A stretch of DNA of 35,658 nucleotides. It comes from Gemmatimonadota bacterium. Lineage in GTDB: Bacteria > Gemmatimonadota > Gemmatimonadetes > Longimicrobiales > Longimicrobiaceae. The notes under the pieces were generated by a model that saw only the letters and a list, made by a program, of their open reading frames with translations, did no database searches and was not told the origin of the DNA. Within the stretch, counting starts at the first letter, position 1. The number at the start of each line of letters is the position of its first letter. A program made the translations under genes and the position numbers. This document shows positions 9,032 to 20,962 of this stretch, in pieces. The DNA is taken from the NCBI GenBank assembly GCA_031260285.1, contig JAIRKD010000071.1, positions 1 through 35,658 of the forward strand. Direction: 5' to 3'.

Positions 9032-9409
9032 GTGCCCGCACCTCCCGCTCCCGGGGGAGCTGTGTCGCTGCTTGAAAGCTCCCGGCTGCGGTGGGGGATG
9101 GTTGTCTGCCTGATTGGCGCAGCCGCTTTTTTCTCCTTCCGCAATTCTTCCGAGCGGGTGGTGCTGGACGTTGGATTCACCGTCCTCTACAGACTTTCTC
9201 TGGTGGGGCTGGTATTCGGTTCGTTCCTCCTCGGAATGATTACGATGTTCCTTTTCGGCTTTGCCTGGGACCGAAAAATCCAGAGGGCCCTGAGAGTTCA
9301 GATGCCTGGCCTCCGGAAAGAGAGTCTGGTCACACCCGTGCAGCCCCGTACTTCTGATGAAGCGGGTGTGCTGTCAGAGGAATCAACTCATACCCGCGGT
9401 TCTCCATGA
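9032..9409 (+). CDS. LapA-like (DUF1049) small inner-membrane protein
   Basis: This protein of up to 125 residues has two membrane helices, at about 22-36 and 54-78. Between them is a short extracytoplasmic stretch (NSSERVVLDVGFTVLY) and after them a basic cytoplasmic start DRKIQRALR. The pattern resembles the LapA/DUF1049 family (lipopolysaccharide assembly factor A domain). The role here is unknown; family members are tied to envelope biogenesis. The start is uncertain: GTG at 9032 (used here), GTG at 9062 behind GGGGGAG, or ATG at 9098 are all in frame. The stop overlaps the comEC start as ATGA, so the protein is translationally coupled to ComEC. Family match is moderate. Confidence 0.7.
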   Translation: MPAPPAPGGAVSLLESSRLRWGMVVCLIGAAAFFSFRNSSERVVLDVGFTVLYRLSLVGLVFGSFLLGMITMFLFGFAWDRKIQRALRVQMPGLRKESLVTPVQPRTSDEAGVLSEESTHTRGSP

Positions 9410-11775
9410 TGGAAATCCGGCGTCCACTTGTTGTGGCGCTGTTTGCTTTTCTGGCTGGCCTCCTGCCCGCGCTTCGCTTCTCTCCCTCCCCACTCCTCAT
9501 CGCTGTTGCCTTCCTGGCTGTGACGCTGGCGTTATCAGTCGCATTCTCCCGTCACCTGGCGTTTACGGATACACGATACGGTTTCCTTCTTCGGGAGCTG
9601 TTTCTTCTGCAGTTTGTGGCGCTGGGCGCTTTTGCGGGAGCGTTGGGAAGCGCTGACGCCGCGACAGACTGTCGCGCACTGCTGAAAGACGGGCAGCGGC
9701 TCGAAGTGCGCGGTGTTGTCGGGGCGGCGCATCGGGAGAATGCGGTTCAGGAAAAGGCTCCGCTCCTGCCGCTGGAGGCCGTGATCGGCGGTTCAGCGGG
9801 CGGGAAAAACGCCTGCACCGGAGAAATCCGCTTTCGGGTTCCGCCCGGAACCCACGACATGCCGGTGGGTTCACGAATTGTTGCTTCCGGCGTCTGGAGG
9901 GCTTTCTCCGGGCCGGATACCAGCTCCGGCTGGCCACGCGATCCCCGTTTTTACGGTTTCTTCCTTCCCTCATCCATCGTGCCTGATGCTTCGCCTTCCA
10001 TTTCACCCTCACTCTGGCTGACTCTCCGGAATCAGACGGTTCTCCGGATTGAACGGATCTTCCCCGACCAGACAGCGCTTGTCGAGGCGCTGCTCCTGGG
10101 CCGCCGGGAGTACGTCGATCCGGATATCATCAACCGGTATACCAGATCAGGCCTTACGCATCTGCTTGCCATTTCCGGCTCACATGTGGCGCTCATCGCG
10201 GGAGCGCTTCTTCTCCTGGGTTCAGCGCTCCGGCTTCCAAGACGGTGGGTCGTTCTCTCAACCGTTATCGTTACCTGGATCTACCTCTTCGTGATCGGAA
10301 TGCCTCCTTCCGCTGTCCGGTCGGGGGTCATGCTTTCGCTTGCTCTGCTTGCTGTGCTTCTCCAGCGGCCTTCAGCAACAAGCGCGATTGTTGCCGCGGC
10401 GGCGTTTGTCATTCTCGCCTTTTCGCCGCTCGCCATCCTTGATCCGGGTTTCCAGCTTTCCTTCGCGGGGGTTCTGGGGCTCGTCTATCTTCGCGGGCCG
10501 ATTCTCCGGCTTACGCCGGAAATCATGAGGCGTCATGAAGTCGCGAGATGGCTTACGGACGCCTGCGTGATGGGGATCGGAGCGTTTATCGTCACCGCGC
10601 CGATTGTCGCGCACCACTTCGGGACAATCGCACCGATCTCGATCCTCGCCGGTATTCCTGCGATCCCTCTGACCAGTCTGGCTCTTATCGGAGTTTCCAT
10701 GGCGCTGGCGGTGGATCCGGTCCTTCCCCTGGTTGCCCGATGGATTGCGGCTGGTACCACGGTCTGCCTGAAGCTGCTGGACCGGATCGCGGATATCGCG
10801 GCGAACATCCCGTACGGGAACGGAGCTGTTGCCTCTCCTCCCTGGTGGACATGGTCGATCGCGGTGATGGTGGGCCTTCTCAGCGTGTATCTCGTTCGCC
10901 CACGCTCAACCAGAGCCCGCTGGCTGATCGGCTCCGGCGCGGTGATTGCAGCGGCCCTTCTCCGGCCTCTTTTCCTGAATGCCGGCGAGCATGGAGGAAT
11001 GGAGGTTCACTTCATTGATGTCGGTCAGGGTGAAGCGATCGCCATACGCACCCCGGCGGGTCGCTGGGTTCTTGTTGATGCCGGTCCTGCCTCTGGCGGC
11101 TTTGATGCCGGTGAGCGGCGGGTGCTTCCTTTCCTTCGTGCTCATGGCGCGCGCCGCATCGAGGCGTTTGTGCTTACCCATCCGGATCTGGACCATATCG
11201 GTGGAGCGCGGGCGGTCCTTGAAGGACTACCCGTACTGAATGTCTTCGAACCGGGACAGGCTGTCGGCAAGGAATCGTATCTCGATCTCCTGCAGGCGGT
11301 TGATCTTCATCAGACAAACTGGCGGGCGGCGCGGGCCGGCCGTTCTCTGGAACTGGATGGTGTGCGGATTGACTTCCTCTGGCCCGACCCGGATGTGGTT
11401 GACGCCTTTGCCGACGCGAACCAGATTAGTGCTGTAATGAGACTTACATTCGGCGACTTCATCCTTCTCCTTACAGGAGACGCCGGTACCGACGTCGAGC
11501 AGCTGCTTGCTCGAAGGCACGGGGAGCTGTTGCGGTCCGATATCCTCAAGCTGGGTCATCACGGTAGCAGTACATCGTCCGATTCTGTTTTTCTTGATCA
11601 GGTCAGCCCCGGGCTGGCGGTTGTTTCCGCCGGTCGTCGCAACCGTTACGGTCACCCGCACCAGAGTGTGATGGATCAGCTTTCCGCGCGGGGCATACCC
11701 GTTGCCCGGACGGATGAGGATGGTACGGTCTCCCTCCATATTCCGGAGGGCGGTCTGACGTGGGACCGGAGGTAG
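9406..11775 (+). CDS. comEC: DNA internalization/competence protein ComEC/Rec2
   Basis: ComEC forms the inner-membrane channel that takes single-stranded DNA into the cytoplasm during natural transformation. This 789-residue protein is full length. It has an N-terminal membrane pair with a DUF4131-like soluble segment (to about 220), the Competence domain of many helices (about 220-510, with the LTHLLAISGSHVALIAG signature), and a C-terminal metallo-beta-lactamase-fold domain from about 533. The latter holds IDVGQGEAI, THPDLDHIGG (about 589), LTGDAG and LGHHGSSTS (about 714), so its metal site looks intact. An ATG at 9406 overlaps the upstream stop; a second ATG at 9409 follows directly. Other competence genes are not in the window. 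Confidence 0.95.
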   Translation: MMEIRRPLVVALFAFLAGLLPALRFSPSPLLIAVAFLAVTLALSVAFSRHLAFTDTRYGFLLRELFLLQFVALGAFAGALGSADAATDCRALLKDGQRLEVRGVVGAAHRENAVQEKAPLLPLEAVIGGSAGGKNACTGEIRFRVPPGTHDMPVGSRIVASGVWRAFSGPDTSSGWPRDPRFYGFFLPSSIVPDASPSISPSLWLTLRNQTVLRIERIFPDQTALVEALLLGRREYVDPDIINRYTRSGLTHLLAISGSHVALIAGALLLLGSALRLPRRWVVLSTVIVTWIYLFVIGMPPSAVRSGVMLSLALLAVLLQRPSATSAIVAAAAFVILAFSPLAILDPGFQLSFAGVLGLVYLRGPILRLTPEIMRRHEVARWLTDACVMGIGAFIVTAPIVAHHFGTIAPISILAGIPAIPLTSLALIGVSMALAVDPVLPLVARWIAAGTTVCLKLLDRIADIAANIPYGNGAVASPPWWTWSIAVMVGLLSVYLVRPRSTRARWLIGSGAVIAAALLRPLFLNAGEHGGMEVHFIDVGQGEAIAIRTPAGRWVLVDAGPASGGFDAGERRVLPFLRAHGARRIEAFVLTHPDLDHIGGARAVLEGLPVLNVFEPGQAVGKESYLDLLQAVDLHQTNWRAARAGRSLELDGVRIDFLWPDPDVVDAFADANQISAVMRLTFGDFILLLTGDAGTDVEQLLARRHGELLRSDILKLGHHGSSTSSDSVFLDQVSPGLAVVSAGRRNRYGHPHQSVMDQLSARGIPVARTDEDGTVSLHIPEGGLTWDRR

Positions 11776-11856
11776 CGGATGGGATCCACGCCGAGGCTGG
11801 TCGTGAGGCTCAACTCCGGGGAAGGGGACCGGAGGACTCCCTGTCGCGTGATGTCA

Positions 11857-11862
11857 TATAAC
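11857..11862 (+). promoter_or_regulatory. Candidate -10 element for fbp
   Basis: TATAAC at 11857-11862 matches the -10 consensus at 5 of 6 positions, but no good -35 is seen 16-18 bases upstream. If real, transcription would start near 11869 and run straight into the hairpin at 11875-11905. Confidence 0.25.
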
Positions 11863-11874
11863 GATTCTTCTCGC

Positions 11875-11919
11875 GAGGTGGAGTCCTGTGTGACCACTCC
11901 ACCTCCTTCCATTTTGTTT
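11875..11919 (+). terminator. Terminator-like hairpin between comEC and fbp
   Basis: A perfect 10-bp stem, GAGGTGGAGT (11875-11884) with ACTCCACCTC (11896-11905), has an 11-nt loop and a T-rich tail reading CTTCCATTTTGTTTC. It can end comEC transcripts. It also sits only about 20 bases before the fbp ribosome binding site, so it may act as a leader hairpin. Confidence 0.65.
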
Positions 11920-11942
11920 CTTCATAAAGGGAGATGCCCGAG

Positions 11943-12971
11943 ATGGACAGGTCCGTTGTAACGATCGGCCGCCACATCATGGACGCCGAGCGACTGTATC
12001 CGGAGGCAACCGGCGCGCTCAGTACGATCCTCTATGAACTGGCTCTGGCCGCCAAGCTGATCGGGCGTGAGGTACGCAGGGCGGGCCTCGTCGATATCAT
12101 CGGGCAGACGGGCCATGTCAACGTCCACGGCGAGCGTGTCCGGAAGCTCGATGAGTACGCGGACGACGTCATCTTCCGTGCGCTCGACCACTGCGGCCAC
12201 CTCTGTGTGATGGCCTCGGAGGAGGAGGAGGATATCCGCCTGATCCCCGAGAAGTTCGAGTGCGGGAACTATGTGCTCACCTACGATCCGCTTGATGGTT
12301 CGTCGAATATCGACGCGAATATCTCGGTCGGGACGATCTTCTCGATCCACCACAAGGTTTCCAAAGGCCCGCGCGGCTCGATCGAGGATGCACTTCAGCC
12401 GGGGTACCGGCAGGTCGCCGCAGGCTATGTGATGTACGGCTCGTCGACGATGCTGGTCTACACGACCGGTCGCGGCGTTCATGGCTTTACACTTGACCCG
12501 TCAATCGGCGAGTTCATCCTCTCTCACCCCTGGATGAGAATCCCGGCGGCGGGTCAGCGGATCTACAGTGTGAACGAGGGGAACTTCAGCTACTGGTCGC
12601 CGGGTCTGCAGCGGCTGGTGGAGCGCCTCAAGGGGATCGACGGTTCAAACGAGAAGCCGCACAGCGCGCGCTACGTCGGTTCGATGGTCGCCGACGTTCA
12701 CCGGACGCTGCTCTACGGCGGGCTCTTCATGTATCCGGGGGATGTGCACCACCCGCGCGGCAAGCTGCGGCTCCTCTATGAGGCTGCCCCGATGGCGATG
12801 ATTATCAACGGCGCCGGAGGCCGTGCGACCGATGGTTACCGTGATATCCTCAGCATCCAGCCGACGGAGCTTCACGAGACGACGCCGCTTTACCTCGGCT
12901 CACCGGCGTATATGGATCTTGTGGATGAGTTCGTCGGTGCGGACCCGGAGCCGCTGGTAGCGACGGCGTAA
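11943..12971 (+). CDS. fbp: Fructose-1,6-bisphosphatase class 1
   Basis: This metal-dependent phosphatase makes fructose-6-phosphate in gluconeogenesis. The 342-residue protein carries the class I signature YDPLDGSSNIDANISVGTIF (from residue 114), the acidic MASEEEEDI metal-site segment, the PGDVHHPRGKLRLLYEAAPM substrate-site region and the GAGGRATDG end motif. AAAGGGAG at 11926-11933 lies 9 bases before the ATG at 11943, so this start is preferred over the ATG at 11934, which would abut the site. The gene stands alone between hairpins and converges on the SusC-like gene. With ppdK nearby it suggests a strong gluconeogenic capacity. Confidence 0.95.
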   Translation: MDRSVVTIGRHIMDAERLYPEATGALSTILYELALAAKLIGREVRRAGLVDIIGQTGHVNVHGERVRKLDEYADDVIFRALDHCGHLCVMASEEEEDIRLIPEKFECGNYVLTYDPLDGSSNIDANISVGTIFSIHHKVSKGPRGSIEDALQPGYRQVAAGYVMYGSSTMLVYTTGRGVHGFTLDPSIGEFILSHPWMRIPAAGQRIYSVNEGNFSYWSPGLQRLVERLKGIDGSNEKPHSARYVGSMVADVHRTLLYGGLFMYPGDVHHPRGKLRLLYEAAPMAMIINGAGGRATDGYRDILSIQPTELHETTPLYLGSPAYMDLVDEFVGADPEPLVATA

Positions 12972-13005
12972 CAGGGAGGGACAAACGACGGGGGCGGGCT
13001 GCCAG

Positions 13006-13050
13006 AAAGTCAAACGGGGATGCCGGAACGGCGCCCCCGTTTGACTTTTA
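13006..13050. terminator. Bidirectional terminator between convergent fbp and SusC-like gene
   Basis: A perfect 14-bp stem pairs AAAGTCAAACGGGG (13006-13019) with its complement at 13035-13048. An inner GCCG/CGGC stem fills the loop. The arms end in A and T runs, so it can work for transcripts from both sides. Confidence 0.85.
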
Positions 13051-13080
13051 TGATCCCTTATTCTGGTGTTTTCCCCGCGC

Positions 13081-16000
13081 CTAGAACGTCAGTGTGGCAT
13101 TCATCGTCCAGTTCCGCGAGAGCGGATAATCACTGATCCCGGCGGCATTTTCTCGGGTGTTGAGGTTTACTGCCTGCTCGGGGTCACCACCGCTGTAGCC
13201 GGTGATTGTGAACAGGTTGCGCCCGGTCACTCCGAGTTGCAGCCCCTCTGCCCCCAGCCGCCCAAGCCCCAACCTAGCGAGTTGCGACTGGTCCAGGGTG
13301 TACGATACCGAGGCGCTGCGGAATTTGATGTAATCCCCCCGCTCAACGGTATAGTCACTGATACCCGCTCCAGCCACCTCCCTGTAGTAGCCGACTGGCT
13401 TCTTCAGGCGGTCAGGCTTCCCGAACTGATCCATCTTTCCGTAGTTCCATGAGACAGCGGGCCCAGAGGTCATCGACCGTGCAGCCTGGTTATTCACCAC
13501 AAAGCCAAAGGCGGAATGCAGGTGCGCGCTGAAGTTGAAGCCGCCGTACCGCACGTCATGGATCCAGCCGATGTTGGTGGCAAGGCTCTGCCCGAGCAGG
13601 TGAGGTACTGCGGCGCCGAATCCTTCCTCCTCGAAGATCGGAATCCCCCAGTCATAGACTCTGCCGCCGATGGCACCCACAGTCCCCCAGGTTCCGGGGA
13701 CGACCCTGCCGTTGACCATCCCCTCATCCCAGTTGTGCCCGGTCCCTACCCAGACGAGAAGCCCCTCGTCGTTCACCTGAAACTCATTTGTTCGGTTCTC
13801 TGCCACGACCGATCCGCCCAAGTGGGTCGCGAGGTCACCCACCGACTTGAGAGTACGATAGCCGTAGACGCCGTAGGTTGGTTCTCCCGCGCAGCTTCTG
13901 CGGTACAGCACGTCGCAAGGGACAAACCATTCGTCAATCGTTGACCGGGAGCGGTCTGCGATGATGGTGCTGTTCCAGCCGATCCTGGGCGACTGGATGA
14001 TCCTGCCCTCCACTGTGAATTCCGTTGTATGGCCAACCACAGCTCCGGCATTTGTGATCCCGGTGTAGTAACCCATGAAGCTGGGGAATAGTACAGAAAT
14101 GATCTGGTCTGTCGTTCTCTGCCAGGCGTGGGTGAGTGTGAGGCCAAAACGCTCGAAAATAATCGCGTTCAGGGAGGCCTCAGTCTCGGTTGTATGCGAG
14201 GGGCGAAGGTCGGGGTTCAAGTACGGCGGCAATGCTGGCAGTCCCTCAGTGCCGAACTGAAGGAGCCCGTCCCGTCGGATTCGTTCAGGGACACTCCCGA
14301 CTGTTCCGCGAGCAAGGCTGAGCTTGAACTCACTCACATGCGGAAGATTGAACCATTCTTCTTCACTCATCCGCCATGCCCCTGCGGCACGGTAATAGTT
14401 CTGCCAGCGCGATTCCGATCCAGGCAGGGAGATGCCATCCCGGCGACCGAGCAGGTTCACGGCGAATCTGCCACGGTAATCGAGACCGAGATCGAAGAGG
14501 TAGCCAATCGACCTTGTCTCGTCCTCCTCCATCCAGAGAGTCCCCGTTTCGGCCAATTGTGAAGCGTCAGAAATCCCGGAAGCGGGAACAATACGGCTTA
14601 TGCTTCTGATGAAGAATCGCTCTCCGGAAGTGCGGAAAGCAGCGCGAGCACCCAGGGGTCCAAAATTCCGCCGGAGTGAAAGCTGTGCCTCAGCGTTGTA
14701 TCCCCTGGACAACATCCCGGTATTGGTGGCCTCGCCGGGATGTATGTCGGGGTCAAGGGGAGCCGCAGGAGTAAATGTCCAACGATCGCTTTCTCTCCGG
14801 TCAAAGCCCAATACGCCGCTCGCTGTCAGCCAGGGAGCCGGGGACCAGGAGTAGTTCGCGCCGAGCAGGCTCTGCATCGCATCGCCCTTATCTCGATACG
14901 CCTCCTGCATCCAGAGCGGATTCTCATAATCGCTCTGCGGGAACTGCGCCCAGGTGAACTGGCCGCCGGGGTCTCTCGTCAGGAGGTTTACATCGCGCGG
15001 CGTAAGCCGCACATCTCCCCAGAAGTCGGCAGGGAAGAGCCTCTGACGCTCGTTCGTCGCATGGCTCATGGAAACCCCCAGACTCATCGTCTCCATGAAC
15101 CGATGGTCCAGATTGAGCCGGGCGGCATTCCGGCGGTAGCCATCATTCCCCCTCACCGTACCCTCCTCCCTCTGGCGGCTGAGGCTGACGGCGAAGTTTG
15201 TGTTCAGCCTGTTCTGCGAAACCGAGAAGTTGTGGGTCTGGGAAAGGCCGCTCTGTGATACTGCCTCGAGGTTATTGTAGATCGGGTCCGGGTACTTGTT
15301 ATCCATGAACAGCAGGGACGGGTTGAAGCTCTCGAATTCGCGCTCGGAACCGGGGACAGGATCTCCGGATGAATCCGCGTATGACCTCCCATCGGCGGTT
15401 ATCCGGAACGCATGATGGCTCGCCGGATCATCCTGCAGGAGTGCCTTCGAGCGACCGATCTCCGAGCGCATCGAGAAGCGGGTCGTTCCCTGAGGGAGAC
15501 TCAATCCGCGCTTTGTGGTGATGGAGATCACCCCCGAGCCCGCCTGTGAACCGTAGATGGAGGCTGCCGCCGCGCCGCGGAGGATCTCCATGCTTGCGAT
15601 ATCCTCCTGCGGGATGTCCTGCGCGGCGTTGGCGTCGCCCAGGATCACGCCGTCCACCACAATCAGCGGCGGGCTGTTGCTGCCAATGGTGGGCGTCCGC
15701 AGCATGATCGTCACTCCCGAGCCGGGCTCTCCGCTCTGCCGGGTCATCTGCACTCCTGCGACACGCCCCTGAAGGCTCTGCAAGGGGTTGCTCATGACCG
15801 GCATCTCCTCAAAGGGAACTCTGGCTATCGTGATCGGCGAGAGAAGGCCTTCGGTCGGATCGATAAGCCCCGTTGAGACAATCTCCTGCAGTGCGAACGC
15901 AGATGACTCCATGCGCAGGGTGACAGAAGCGGTGCCGGATGCACGGACGATGATCCCTGTCTGCGTAAACTCCTGATAGCCGGGGTGCCGGATAATGATT

Positions 16001-16263
16001 GTGTAGCTTCCCTCCGGAAGATCAGTCAGGGTGAAACTGCCTGTCTCGCCCGTGAGCGTGTTACGGGAGATCTCCCGGAGAGAGAGCTGTACAGCAGGAA
16101 TCGGCTGGCCGTTTCGCGAGTCGACTACACTTCCGGAGATCGATCCGGCCTGGGCAAGCCCTCTGGCAGGCAGCATCGTCACCGCCATAGCTGCGGCGAG
16201 TAGCAGAATCCCGCTCGCTCTCGATAGGATCGATTTGCGATGAAGCAAGTGCGCTTTGTTCAT
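13081..16263 (-). CDS. SusC/RagA-type TonB-dependent outer-membrane receptor
   Basis: This 1060-residue receptor for TonB-driven uptake has a signal peptide (1 to about 38, ending ARGLAQ), a carboxypeptidase-regulatory-like beta-sandwich domain (about 41-120, starting GSISGSVVDSRNGQPIP), a TonB-box-like LQEIVSTG (125-132), a plug (about 145-253) and a barrel ending in Phe. The plug carries the SusC/RagA-type features PLQSLQGRVAGVQ, VDGVI and EILRGAAAASIYGSQAGSGVI. The frame is open to 16464, but the Met at 16263 gives the export signal. The Shine-Dalgarno is weak. No SusD-like lipoprotein gene flanks it: downstream is the convergent fbp, upstream is ppdK behind a terminator. Substrate is unknown; oligosaccharides and peptides are both possible for the family. 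Confidence 0.93.
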   Translation of the reverse strand: MNKAHLLHRKSILSRASGILLLAAAMAVTMLPARGLAQAGSISGSVVDSRNGQPIPAVQLSLREISRNTLTGETGSFTLTDLPEGSYTIIIRHPGYQEFTQTGIIVRASGTASVTLRMESSAFALQEIVSTGLIDPTEGLLSPITIARVPFEEMPVMSNPLQSLQGRVAGVQMTRQSGEPGSGVTIMLRTPTIGSNSPPLIVVDGVILGDANAAQDIPQEDIASMEILRGAAAASIYGSQAGSGVISITTKRGLSLPQGTTRFSMRSEIGRSKALLQDDPASHHAFRITADGRSYADSSGDPVPGSEREFESFNPSLLFMDNKYPDPIYNNLEAVSQSGLSQTHNFSVSQNRLNTNFAVSLSRQREEGTVRGNDGYRRNAARLNLDHRFMETMSLGVSMSHATNERQRLFPADFWGDVRLTPRDVNLLTRDPGGQFTWAQFPQSDYENPLWMQEAYRDKGDAMQSLLGANYSWSPAPWLTASGVLGFDRRESDRWTFTPAAPLDPDIHPGEATNTGMLSRGYNAEAQLSLRRNFGPLGARAAFRTSGERFFIRSISRIVPASGISDASQLAETGTLWMEEDETRSIGYLFDLGLDYRGRFAVNLLGRRDGISLPGSESRWQNYYRAAGAWRMSEEEWFNLPHVSEFKLSLARGTVGSVPERIRRDGLLQFGTEGLPALPPYLNPDLRPSHTTETEASLNAIIFERFGLTLTHAWQRTTDQIISVLFPSFMGYYTGITNAGAVVGHTTEFTVEGRIIQSPRIGWNSTIIADRSRSTIDEWFVPCDVLYRRSCAGEPTYGVYGYRTLKSVGDLATHLGGSVVAENRTNEFQVNDEGLLVWVGTGHNWDEGMVNGRVVPGTWGTVGAIGGRVYDWGIPIFEEEGFGAAVPHLLGQSLATNIGWIHDVRYGGFNFSAHLHSAFGFVVNNQAARSMTSGPAVSWNYGKMDQFGKPDRLKKPVGYYREVAGAGISDYTVERGDYIKFRSASVSYTLDQSQLARLGLGRLGAEGLQLGVTGRNLFTITGYSGGDPEQAVNLNTRENAAGISDYPLSRNWTMNATLTF

Positions 16264-16430
16264 GAACAGAGCTCTGTGGACAGGGTGGTCCCTGAACGCA
16301 ATCGTCTCGGGATCGGGGGAGTACTGTGACGCAGTTCTGCTTTGAAACTGCTGTGTTGTGAAACTACTGGCTGTAAAAGCTGTTGAAGCGGCCGGACGGG
16401 AGCTCGGGACTGGGGACTTCTGCGGCTTTG

Positions 16431-16476
16431 AAAACCGACGACCCCAACCTGGTGACAGCGCCACCAGGTTGGGGTC
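16431..16476 (-). terminator. Rho-independent terminator after ppdK
   Basis: A perfect 15-bp stem (GACCCCAACCTGGTG at 16440-16454 with 16462-16476) has a 7-nt loop. Read on the minus strand it is followed a few bases later by TTTT (16434-16431), 17 bases beyond the ppdK stop. Confidence 0.85.
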
Positions 16477-16492
16477 GGAATCGTTGCGGGCG

Positions 16493-19180
<2,688 letters not shown>

Positions 19181-19333
19181 CGTATTCTCCCTTGCCTGTT
19201 GTGACCGGTTTGCCGGCCGTGCTCCCCATGACGACAATGATCGCCAGCTGATCCGCTGTATCCACCTGAACCACCGGCGGTTCCATCTTCCCGACCGCCC
19301 TCTCCGCCTGCCCGATCTTCCTTGTCTTCCCGG

Positions 19334-20962
19334 CTATGCGTCATCCATGAATGGATAACGATACGACGTCGGCGGGTGAAACGTTTCCTTGATCACCCGC
19401 GGACTGATCCACCGCTGGAGGTTCAGGATCGACCCCGCCTTGTCGTTTGTCCCGCTCTTCCGTGCTCCACCGAAGGGCTGTTCACCCACCACAGCGCCTG
19501 TCGGCTTGTCGTTGATATAGAAGTTTCCTGCGGTGTTCCTGAGTACTTCTCCCGCCTGCAGGATCGCCGCCCGGCTGGTTGCGAATACGCCCCCGGTCAG
19601 ACCGTAAGGCGTTGACCGGTCGATCAGATGCAGTACTTCCTCCCACTCCCTGTCCGGGTACACATACACCGTCACAACCGGCCCGAAGATCTCTTCCCGC
19701 ATCAGCCGGTGTGACGGATTCGACACCTTGATGAGGGTCGGATCGATGAAGAAACCCTCCCCGTCATCGTATGTACCGCCGGCCAGAATTTCGGCTTCAT
19801 CCGATTGCCGGGCGTCTTCAATATAGCTGACAATGTTATCGAATGAACTCCGGTCGATCACGGCGCCCATGAAATTACGGAAATCCTCGGGATCTCCCAC
19901 CCTGATTTCCGCGATCATCTCCAGAGTCCGGTCGCGGATCTCCGGCCAGAGTGAATCGGGGATGAAGATCCGGGATGCGGCGCTGCATTTCTGTCCCTGA
20001 TACTCAAAACCGCCGCGTACGATCGCTACGGATACCGCCACGGGGTCCGCACTCGGGTGGGCGAGGATGAAATCCTTGCCGCCGGTCTCTCCGACAAGTC
20101 GCGGATAGCTCCGGTACCCGTCGATCCGGTCGGACACTTCACCCCAGATCCGCTCAAAGACAGAGGTCGATCCTGTGTAATGAATACCGGCGAGATCCGG
20201 ACTCGATAGCAGGGTCTCTGTGATTTCTGAAGCGGTTCCCGGGATGAAGCTGATCACGCCCGGCGGCAGACCCGCCGCTTCAAGCAGCTTCAGGATATGG
20301 TAGCCGCTGAAGACTGCCTTGTCGGAGGGCTTCCAGATCACCACGTTCCCGAGCATGGCCGGGGCGGTGGGCAGGTTTCCCGCGATGGCGGTGAAGTTGA
20401 AGGGCGTGACCGCGTAGACAAACCCTTCCAGCGGACGGTGGTCGAAGCGGTTCCAGGTTCCGGGCGCGGACCTCGGCTGCTCGGCGAAGATCCGCTGCGC
20501 GAAGTGGGCGTTGTAACGCCAGAAATCAATCAGTTCGCAGGCGCTGTCGATCTCCGCCTGGTGCGCGGTTTTGCTCTGGCCGAGCATGGTGGCCGCGTTC
20601 AGTATGGGTCTCCAGCTGTTCGCGAGGAGATCGGCTGCACGGAGGAAGACCGCGACACGGTCTTCCCACCGCCATGACGCCCATTCCCGTGATGCTTCCT
20701 TTGCGGCCTGAACCGCCTGGAGTACTTCCGCGGTGCCGGCTTTATGCCAGGTCGCCAGGGGAACAGTATGGTTGTGCGGCATGATCGACTTACGGAGCTC
20801 ACCGGTCCGGATCTCACGACCACCCACAACCACGGGGATCTCGGCCTGCTCACCACGGAGCTTCCCGATCCCCGCTTTTAATTCCTGACGCTCCCGACTT
20901 CCTGGCGCGTAATCAAGAACTTTCTCATTACGCGGCTCGGGGGCATTCGGGATGCTGCTCAT
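19334..20962 (-). CDS. pruA: L-glutamate gamma-semialdehyde (1-pyrroline-5-carboxylate) dehydrogenase
   Basis: This NAD-dependent aldehyde dehydrogenase performs the last step of proline and arginine breakdown to glutamate. The 543-residue stand-alone form resembles the ALDH4A1-like (eukaryotic-type) P5C dehydrogenase rather than the domain fused to proline dehydrogenase in PutA. Features are the N-terminal NEKVLDYAPGS, the SACELIDFWRYN segment, VTPFNFTAIAGNLPTAPAM, the catalytic base Glu292 in LVGETGGKDF, the nucleophile Cys326 in YQGQKCSAASR, and FGGARKSGTNDKAG near the end. GGAGGGAGG lies about 8 bases before the ATG at 20962, so the longer frame is rejected. No proline dehydrogenase gene is in the window. 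ppdK follows downstream and could be co-transcribed. Confidence 0.95.
   Translation of the reverse strand: MSSIPNAPEPRNEKVLDYAPGSRERQELKAGIGKLRGEQAEIPVVVGGREIRTGELRKSIMPHNHTVPLATWHKAGTAEVLQAVQAAKEASREWASWRWEDRVAVFLRAADLLANSWRPILNAATMLGQSKTAHQAEIDSACELIDFWRYNAHFAQRIFAEQPRSAPGTWNRFDHRPLEGFVYAVTPFNFTAIAGNLPTAPAMLGNVVIWKPSDKAVFSGYHILKLLEAAGLPPGVISFIPGTASEITETLLSSPDLAGIHYTGSTSVFERIWGEVSDRIDGYRSYPRLVGETGGKDFILAHPSADPVAVSVAIVRGGFEYQGQKCSAASRIFIPDSLWPEIRDRTLEMIAEIRVGDPEDFRNFMGAVIDRSSFDNIVSYIEDARQSDEAEILAGGTYDDGEGFFIDPTLIKVSNPSHRLMREEIFGPVVTVYVYPDREWEEVLHLIDRSTPYGLTGGVFATSRAAILQAGEVLRNTAGNFYINDKPTGAVVGEQPFGGARKSGTNDKAGSILNLQRWISPRVIKETFHPPTSYRYPFMDDA

Noticed and set aside
19183-19333. Short minus-strand frame running from the pruA end into the ppdK start with a coding-like sequence near MEPPVVQVDTADQL
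   Set aside because: It has no clear ribosome binding site, would overlap the ppdK start in another frame, ends within ~100 bases and matches no family I know.
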